From: Oreocharis arfaki
Taxonomy: Eukaryota > Chordata > Aves > Passeriformes > Paramythiidae
Assembly (NCBI GenBank): GCA_013398015.1
Contig: VZRR01007849.1
Span: forward strand, 733,079-797,078
Reading direction: 5' to 3'
Length of the DNA stretch: 64,000 nt
Shown: piece after piece, positions 51,826 to 61,100 of the stretch
Numbering within the stretch: the stretch's first letter is position 1
How the letters are laid out: each line of letters opens with the position of its first letter
Program-made: the position numbers and the translations under genes
Notes under the pieces: model-generated
Told to the model about the DNA's origin: nothing
Database searches by the model: none
The model's input: the letters and a program-made list of their open reading frames with translations, nothing else

Positions 51826-52164
51826 CGCCGCTGCTACCCCATCGCGCCGCCGGCGCTCCTCCTGCTGCTACTGCCGCTGCTGGTGATGGTGGTGGCTGTG
51901 GTGATGCGGGCGCGGCAGAGCTGCCGCTGCCCGAGCCCCTCCTCCGGCGGCAGCATGCCCGGCAATCACTGCCACCGCGGCGGCACCGCGCCGCCCTCCG
52001 GCCGGGAGGCGCCCGCCAACAGCGCCCGCCTCGGCGGCGGAGCCGCAGCGCATCCCCTCCCCGCGCTCCTCCCCGCCGCGTGGCTCTCCACTTCGGCGGC
52101 AGCTTCGGGTGCGCGTTTCTCTCCCTGCTCTCTTCCCTCCTTCTCTGCTTCGCCTGGCGGCGTC
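51826..52164. promoter_or_regulatory. Bidirectional CpG-island promoter between SOWAHC and SEPTIN10
   Basis: Only 339 bases separate the divergent start codons. The surrounding GC- and CpG-dense island runs from roughly 50880 to 52440, in sharp contrast to its AT-rich flanks. The interval has GC-box-like cgccc/gcccgcc motifs and no TATA box that I can see. Start sites cannot be placed. In human the two genes are also adjacent and divergent at 2q13, so a shared promoter is the expected arrangement. Confidence 0.75.
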
Positions 52165-52194
52165 ATGGCTGCTTCCGATGCTGGTCGGCACCCG
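52165..52194 (+). CDS. SEPTIN10: SEPTIN10 coding exon 1
   Basis: ATG with G at -3 and +4, ten codons (MAASDAGRHP), then the consensus donor GTAAGT at 52195. It aligns to the human start MASSEVARH and lies inside the CpG island. It ends in phase 0. Confidence 0.88.
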
Positions 52195-55100
52195 GTAAGT
52201 CCCCTTCGCGGTGCGGGGGGCGGCTGGTGAACAGCCCCTGCGCAGGGCGTGAGCCCGGCGCGGCTGAAGGGGACGGAGGGACTCGGCAGCGCCGGCACCA
52301 GGAGGGGAAGAAAGGCGGCGGTCACACTATACGAAAGAGGTGGAGGTGCCACCTGTACCTCGCTGCGAGGAACCGGGCGCTGCCCCGGCTCCGTGCCGGG
52401 CGCTGCTGAAGGCCGCATCGGGGTGAGGGTCGGGTTAGCGGGGGAGATGAAGGCTCTTTCCTCACGGCGTCTAGTTCCCAGAGCTGCCAGGCTTTCAGGA
52501 CACTTGTTGTTAAAGGAACTTGTTTTCAGATGTCACCGTCCTTAGCGCTCCAGTGGCTTATTCCAAGTAATGAGTTGAATCTTGGCTGCTGAAGAATTAC
52601 TTCTGTGCAATGGCAGAGCTGTCAGCTTTATGTTCTGAAGACGTTGAACCTATCCACACGGCAGTGCTGGAGCGTTAGTCCCCCTGGAGCGTAGTTCCTA
52701 CGCCTATCGGTAGTAGTGGAAAACTCGGGGTTCGGAAGAGTCACATTTGGGGTTCTCATGGGCACGTTGATGCGGTGATGTCCACCCTCGCGGCTGAGGG
52801 TGCAGCATCCTTCCCAGGGCCTCCGCGTAGCTCCTGGGGCTGGCGCGACCCTCACCTTCTCTATAACCACACACTACTGTTTTCTTCAAGTTTTGGAGGG
52901 CAAATTTCAGTCACCTCTACAAGCCCAGTAGCAAGCTAGTTTCTTGCTTGGACTGCTGGTCTGGTTCTGCAGAGCCTTATGCAGAGTGGTTCAAGTAGTC
53001 CAAGACCTAGCTTTTGCTTCGGAATGGCATGGTGTTGTGAGGTTTTAGTCAGAAATATGTGGCAAATTTGAAAGATAATCATGTTTTTAGTTTCTTTCTG
53101 AAAGAAAGAATAATTTTTACATGTTACACCGTCTCAGGCTATGATTTTTTTAATGCTGTTTTTAATGGGCAAGACAACTTTATATAAACCAAAATATTTG
53201 ATTAAATCATAGAATCGTAGAATGGTTTGGGTTGGAAGGGATCTAAAAAAGATTGTCTGGTTCCAAACCCCCTCCTCGGGGCAGGGACAGTTTTCACTAG
53301 ACCGGGTTGCTTGGAGCCCCATCCAGTGTAATGAATCTGGAGAAATCCAGACAAGTTAGCTCAGCCTTTAAAAAAGAGGTTGAGGGAAGGAATGACATGT
53401 GATTTAGATCAATTAGATGATCAACTAGGTGATATTTCTTTTGGATGCAGTAAGAATGCAGGTATCATGTGATCAATTTTATGGACTGAATTTCTCTGCG
53501 TATTTGTTAGACAATAGCAGAGTGAAGCTGTTTAGGGACAAACACCCGATGTCTTTGGAAAATTTCAGAAGGAAAAATGTAGGCTACTTCTTTTCTATTA
53601 AGAGAATGCTTCAGCTGCTGTCAGGTGGAATAGGTTTACATAGTGATTGTTCTGTAAGGAGGAGAGGTGTTGTCCTGAATGAGGGCTCGCTGCTTGGCAG
53701 GCAGCAACAATTTACGCACTGAGATGAGGAAATAGGGTGCTAGGTGATAACCCACAAAATGCTAGCTGCCCGGTCATCAAAACTACATTTATACATTTTA
53801 GCAAACAAGGAAATCAAGGGTCATTGGCTACTACATAGTTTTCTTAATTAGTGTTCTTCTGTCAGTTGGGGTTGATTTCAGCATAGTTGCTGAGTTGGCT
53901 TTGTTAATTTCTTCCTTATATTGGGAGTTCTGCCAAATGTCCTTGTGGCCCGTAAATTTTGCATTCTTTGTGTCCGCTATCGTTAGCACTTCCTTGTCCC
54001 CAAGCTTTGTTAACCTCGCTCAGGTCTGAGATCATTGAGGCGTGTCAAGCCCTAAATCGTAACAAGGCAATTCTACTCATAAAGTTATTTAATTTTCTAA
54101 CACCTGGACATCAGAAGGAAATAAATTTATTCATGCGAGGGTTTTTTGTTGGAGAGTTCGGAATGGCAGTGCAATGGTTTTGAGTGTGGCCCAATGCGGT
54201 TGGGATTTCGCCTGGTGGCATGAAGATGAAGGGCCTCCCTTCTGCAGTCATGCTAAGCCTCTTGGACTGGTTTTTGGTGTGGAGGCGGAATGGCTTGTGT
54301 TAGAGGAACTGTCTTATATCAGTGGCAATAGAGGTGCTTTGAGTATCAGACTGAGTAGCTAGGGTTCTTAGATGTGCAGCCACTCTTTCTCAGATTGCCT
54401 TTAAATAGACAGGATACTGACAGTTTTCAGTGTTTCTCAGCACGTTTTAATAGTAATTTTCTTCTGGTAGAATGCCTTGAGAAATTTTATTTTCAGACAT
54501 GCTTTTAATGTATTTTTTTTTAATATCGAGAGATGTCGTATTTTCTCCTTAAATTGTTTACTTTGCATATGCATTTTCCCTCATGTTAGTTTAAAATGGA
54601 ATTATCTGATTATAGTAGTCTAAAATGAGAGTTGATGCAGTTAGAGCAGTGCGGTCTGTCGTCCCATACAAGGAAGTCCTGTGCAAATCAAGAAGAGTAT
54701 GGGTATTTGCTGTGAGGAATGTCCATATCCTTTTATCTACAAGAATTCTGAGTCTTGCTATGCATACCTATTAAAAAAGGTACCACTTTTATGGGCTTAA
54801 AGTGTTAAATTAAAAAAATTCCTCCTGTTAACTGTGTGCATGTTCACAGGAAACAGTAATGGTTTCCAATTCCGTGTGGATTGGAAATATAAGAGAAAGA
54901 ATAGCATGGACCTGTCACTGTTTCTACTTCTGATATGTAATGTTTGTTTGAAAACACAGTTCATTGGTATGAACAAAGATATTTCCTTTTAGCCTTATGT
55001 GTTTTTAGTATGCTCACTGCTTTGATGTCATGGTTCTAGATTGCTAGCTGATGTTTGAAAAGGAATGCACACGTTTAGATATTTCTAATGGAACAGATAT

Positions 55101-58100
55101 AATACTGTCTCAGAGTTCTGGTGCATATAATGAGTGTGGATAATATATTAGTTTACATAAATAGCAATTTCAGTTCCAGCTCCTCAGAATGAGTTCTGTT
55201 TGATAACCTGCACCTTCCTCTGATAAATTATGCTCTCTGTTTTGAATTGTGATGCTTAGATTGTTTTTAATAATTTTTCCTAATTTCTAAGAGCAAACCA
55301 ACTGTGATCTGTTTTTTCCCTACATTTTCAGTTTACGTTTTCGGTTGGACTTCTCTACTTTTTTTTATTCATGTTTCATAAGGTTGTTTGGTTGGGGTTT
55401 TTTTGTTGTTTGGTTGGTTTTTGTCTTTTTTTTTTTTTTCGCAAAACCTGGACTTTATTTTAAGCCTGCTCATGGTCCTGTAAAGTAAATTTAAATTTTT
55501 TCTCAAATCATGGAATAAAGCTGATTTGACAGGTCTTTTTTTTCCCAGACTTTAGCTTTTCTTCATTGCGTGTGAAATCATAAGGAACATGTTCCGTCTT
55601 TTTAGTAGAATTAATTTGTTGCCATCATTAACTGATATTTTAAAATTATTTTTCTGTAGCAAAACGATGGTTGTCGAACTTTGTCCTTGTCTGCACATGT
55701 TGGGTTCGATAGCTTACCTGACCAGCTGGTTAGGAAATCCATCAAGCATGGCTTCTGCTTCAACATTCTTTGCATTGGTGAGTAGTATCTGGGTGCTTTA
55801 ATGCTTTAGTGGTATACCCATCTTAGGAGGTGACTGAAATTTAAATCCAGTTGTGGTGTTGAACAGTTTCTTTAATGTTAAGCATGCACTATAATTCCAC
55901 CCCTTGTCCCAGCTTTGTTTATTTATAACCATTCTTTGGGTTTGTATGTAGCATTTTCATAAACAATATGAAGACCAAAAAATGTTGAAAATGGATGCCA
56001 GTTATTTATTCATTTATCAGCAGCCTTTTGGATTCTTTTGAGTAAACTGGGCTTACACTCGTAACAAAGAGCTTCAGATTAAAAAAATTCTTAAATTCCA
56101 AGGTGGTATTACTGAAGTGTTTCTATACTTACCAAATGTTTTGCTCTAGTATTTTACCCTTATTCTTAAAAACCCTTTGTTGAATCTTTGGTTTTACAGC
56201 TAGCTACTTAACTTTAAAAAAATCTATGGGAAGTTTGTTCACACTTTTAAAGAAACCGAAGTGTCAAGATACTGTTCTGCTCATTACTCATGCTGGTAAT
56301 TTACCCTTATATGTAGGATGAAAAAAAATAATGAAAATGTATTTAGTGCTCACTGAAAGAATGCACTAAAAGAAGAACTAGAAGAACATTTTGCTCAGAG
56401 AAATCAGTTGAGAAGTTTTTGTGCACAATTTCTGTGCTTCTTATGTGTTTATTTGATGTGCAAAATGTCTTTCCCAACCCTTCTGTTTAACTTCAGGGGA
56501 AACTGGAATTGGGAAATCAGCCTTGATGAGCAGTTTGTTTAACACCAACTTTGAGGACTCTCCATCAACACATTTTCTGTCAAGTGTACGACTTAGAGCC
56601 CAGACTTGTGAACTCCAGGAAAGCAATGTTCTTTTGAAGCTGACCATTGTAAAAACAGTGGGATTTGGTGACCAGATGAACAAAGCAGACAGGTAAGTGC
56701 CCTCTTGTCACTATGTTACGCTGAAGTTTTGGTCTTAATTGCAAGCTGATTTTTCTTTGGGCTTTTTAGTAAGTGGTTGTCTTACATGTGTTCCAAATAG
56801 ATGGTTAACTATTTTCCCTGTGTGTCAAAGTAAACATATTTTTCTTCTCATGTGGGAAATTATTTTATAAATCAGATGAACTCTGCCCCTTTCTTTATGA
56901 TATGATCTTTTATAAATGTATGTACACACAGTAGTTTCTTTTGGGGTGGAGAGAAGCAGGGAGGTCAATGAGAGGGTTTTTAAACAGCCAAGCAAATTAT
57001 AAAGTACTGTAGAATATATAGATTAGATCTACAGGGTTTTTAACAATTTGATGATAGCATGTTGAAGACCTTAAACTGCAAGCAACATCATGTGGATTAC
57101 CGAAGGCCTTTGTTTGTTGTGTCAGATGGCTTAGTCAGGAGATGTAGAGGCAGCACACTGGTGTCTTTCAGAACTTAGTCTGAGTCTCTGCTTTTGTGAA
57201 TTTAAGGTTTTACAGGACTGAACTGTCTCAGCAGATTTTGTTTCTTTCACCTTAATTGTAAAGAATTTATGCTATGTGAGTACCTAAATGGTGGTATTCA
57301 TATAATTAAAGAAAGTTAGTCACATATAAGATTATCATGAGACCTATGGCTTATGATAGGACTGGATAATAAGTATTGCTAGTGAATTGGATGAAGGAGA
57401 TGGAAGTAGATACTAGTATAGCTATTAGGGGTTTTGGTGTGTGGTATAGGAGGTGTCTTTTTGTTCTTTTAATTTTGTGTGTAACACCTGCTTCTGGATT
57501 TTGATAGCGTTTGATCTGGCTTGTAAACTTTGTGTAGCAGAAGAAATGTAAGGGAGCACTGCTTCTACATCTAGCAAAACTTTCTTTTTGAAAGCACATT
57601 AGAATCTGGTTTTAAGTAGGATAAAGCATACTTAAACTGTACTTACTATAAATCAGATTTATATTCTCTAACATTTCTCATTTTAGTTTTTGTCTATTGC
57701 TTAAGTGCTCTCTCATGTACAGTACTTCAGAGATAAAGTTCATTTCTTGGTACTATTCAAGTTTATTTCTTGGTCCTATTTACTTGGTAAAGTTCCTATT
57801 TCTAGGTACTATTAGTTGCACATTCTTTCTTTTCTTGTACCTAAGAGGTTGTTGTATCTTTCTTATATTTAAGAATTCTGCATTTCGACAACTTAATTGC
57901 AAAAATTTAAAAACATCACTTGGGAAGTTCGGTTATAATCATAATTAACTTTATGTAACTTTTTTCACTAATGGTAGCTAGGAAATGTTTTGTCTGTATT
58001 AGATGCACAATTCTTTTTTGAGTTGCTTTTCAGAAATTAAAATTAGTCTGTACATGTAGTTTTCTGCCCTATTTGAGCAGCCTTTTGACATGTAAAGCAA

Positions 58101-61100
58101 AAATCTACAGAACAGTATGAGAGAATTCCCTTCTTAGTCTGTCTCTGTTTAGGAGTAGCTAATACCTGGTTGTTAAATTTTATTTCCTACAGCTATCAGC
58201 CAATAGTGGATTATATAGATGCACAATTTGAAGCCTATCTCGAGGAAGAACTGAAAGTTATACGTTCTTTATTTAGCTACCATGATACTCGCATCCATGT
58301 CTGCCTCTATTTCATTTCACCTACAGGCCGTTCCCTAAAAACCATAGATTTGTTAACTATGAGAAGCCTAGACAGTAAGGTAAGACTTGGAAACAGTTCC
58401 AAGAATTTGTCTTACTTTCTAACGCATCTTGTAGCTTTTAGGTCCACTACCACCTTTCAGTTCTGTATTGATGTGTTTGGTTTTGTAATGTTATTTTGGC
58501 ACTGGTGTACTTTAAGTTCAGAATACATGGGCTCTGCAAGTAGCTTGCAGTTCATCACTTGTTTATTTACAAGTCAAAAGGAGAGAGACATCCAGCAAGA
58601 ACATTGAAAAAAGAAGCACAACAGAGTTTAAAAAAACAATTAAAAAAAAGTAGAACCACATCAGCTTTACTTTTATTAAACTGTGAACGTCATGGTGAGA
58701 TTGGATAGGGTACCTTCCATAAGTGCTGTAGTATTTCTAATTAAGCTTGTTTCTAGTTCTGGGGCTGATGGAAAGTTGGCACATAAAAAGCTCTGCAGCA
58801 CCGTAAAGGTCTTCGTTATAGATAACTGAAGAGGTATGTGCCATGAACAGAGCATCCTGCCAGTGTGGCTTTGTCTAAGATAGGCTGCAGTAGTGTTTTA
58901 ATGTCTTGATTAGTTTAGAAAGCTTTAAAATAGCAGTTTCTAGTGAAATTACTTGCATTTTCCAAATCCTTAACTTTCTTCCTATAATAGGGCTGTGTAA
59001 ACTGGATGAAGATAAATGTTTAACCAATTTTAAGAAACCTTATATTATTTGGATTGAATTTGTTGTAATGTTGAGAAATTTGAAAACTTAAATGCATTTG
59101 CTGTGCCTTTAGCCTTTTCCTTTGTGCTTTACTAGAGCCCCTTCTGCCAAATTTTCTTTCTGCATTTTCTTTTTTGTGAGAAGTTTCTGCAAGATAACAA
59201 GGATTAAATCAGCTGTCTAGTCCACATTTGTGGCTGATAAGCACATTTGGGATTTTTGTTACTTTGTGGATGTATTTTGCGTTTTGGACTTCTCAATAGC
59301 AGAGAGCAAGCGGAGGGAAGATACGGTGGTACAAAGGTAGGGGAGAGCAGGGTCATTTCTATGTGCTATGTTGTTGGCTTCTAGGTTGTGCCCTCTCTTT
59401 ACTGAACTTCCTTTAAAACTGTTTCTTTCAAAAGGAAAGGATATAGATCCTCGAGTCCCAGCATCCTGAGAAAATATTTCTATCAGGATAAACCGAAAGT
59501 AATTCTGCTTTGGGGAATTTTGGCTTCTAGCCACCTGCTGCAAATATTTTTAGTCCTGCTTTGGCACAGAGAGCATGAACCACATGTAACTCTGTTGCTT
59601 TATCCCTTTGCAATGGATTCTTCTTTCTGATCTTACTGCAGAGGTATCCATATACACACAGAAAGAGTTACGTGCTTAGCTGTAGTTTAGTTTCTGTCTT
59701 GTCGTGGAGCCATGTTTGTGGTGCTTTTAGTACTGCGTTCTCCTAGTGGCAATTAAGAACTTGGAATTTCCCAGGATGTGGAAGTCCCTGGGTGCATTCA
59801 CTGAGTACAGGATTCCATGAAGAGAAGATGGTACAGCCACATGCATCCATCAACTGTCTAAATCTGTGTCCAAAGCTATGTTGAGTTTCTTCCTAAATCC
59901 ACTGCAGTGTGCACTGTGTGCTTTTGTTATGGTCTGCTGCTACAAAACAATAGCAGATTACACAGCTCAGAGGTAGAGAGGGTTCTTGGAACAGATTAGG
60001 TTCATCCTGTACTCTGTAGTCCTTGGAGAAAAAAACAGAGTATCTATGGTCAATTTATTTTTCTCTGTTATGAATTGGATGACTAGCTAAGAATTTGGAC
60101 TCTAGCATTTAGACGTTGGAAAATCCTATAGTTTTGCTTAGGATGGCATCACCACAGACCAGCCAGGTTTCATTTGCAGACAAAGGGGATATTTTCCTGT
60201 ACCCTTCCTTGCTGGAAATAGTGATTATTCAACTAAGAGCTCTGCAGTTCTAATTCATGTTTGCAGAATTGTTTACAGTTTATAGTTAAGTCAGTAAAGT
60301 ATCGTGGGGATTTAGCTTGGGTTTTTTCCCTTCAGAAATTTTTATATTGGTTCAGAGATACACTTAAATCAGCCTGCTCTTGCAACCAGCACTGATTTCA
60401 AATACATGTATTTCTTTTAATTCTTTGTTGCTTATCTAAAGCCAGGGCAAATTTTATGCTTTTCAATTTTAATACTGTGGTGGTGATTTAATGTCAATGT
60501 TGACAGCTGTAATCACAGTTTCTGATGATTGTGCTTTTTACTGTTCTCCTTGGTAGGCTTTCTCTGCTATTTGTTTTCTAAGAAATTCTCTCCTAATTAA
60601 TGAGTGCTTGAAAAAGTTTCCTGTTGAAGAGACAGAGTAGAGGTTAATTTAATTCTGAGGATTTGTGTTCCATCCATTTTTAGACCTTATTAGAGAAAAC
60701 CTAGATTGATGTCCCTCAGCTAATTTGATTGAAGGTGTGAAATACTCTGAGCTGTAACAGATTTTTTTATAGAATTCTAAATGAGTTCAGTTATTAAAAA
60801 AACATATTCCATAATTTTATTTGATTTTAGATATTTTACCCCGTATATGCTTAGATCATGTATGCTACACAATTAAGGACTATCATCACGTAATCTTAGA
60901 AGACATGCTTCAGAGTTGGCTTGCTTCTTTTTCTTTGGGACATTTTGCTTATGACAGAAGTATTATTTGAAAACTATCCATTTTGAATCTGTTCTTGACA
61001 CTTAGGCATTTCCATTCAGGTGGAATATTCAGAAGAATAGAAAGTGTGTGTTGTTTTCCTTTTTTTATTTTCTCTCTCCTTCCTTTTTGCATCTGTGGTC

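Noticed and set aside
50654..51886. 410-aa + strand open frame over the CpG island
   Set aside because: It is antisense to SOWAHC. Long frames without stops are expected in very GC-rich DNA, and the - strand translation matches the SOWAHC family.
51868..52418. GC-rich frames on both strands over the promoter and SEPTIN10 exon 1
   Set aside because: Low-complexity Ala/Arg/Gly/Pro translations of the CpG island, with no domains.
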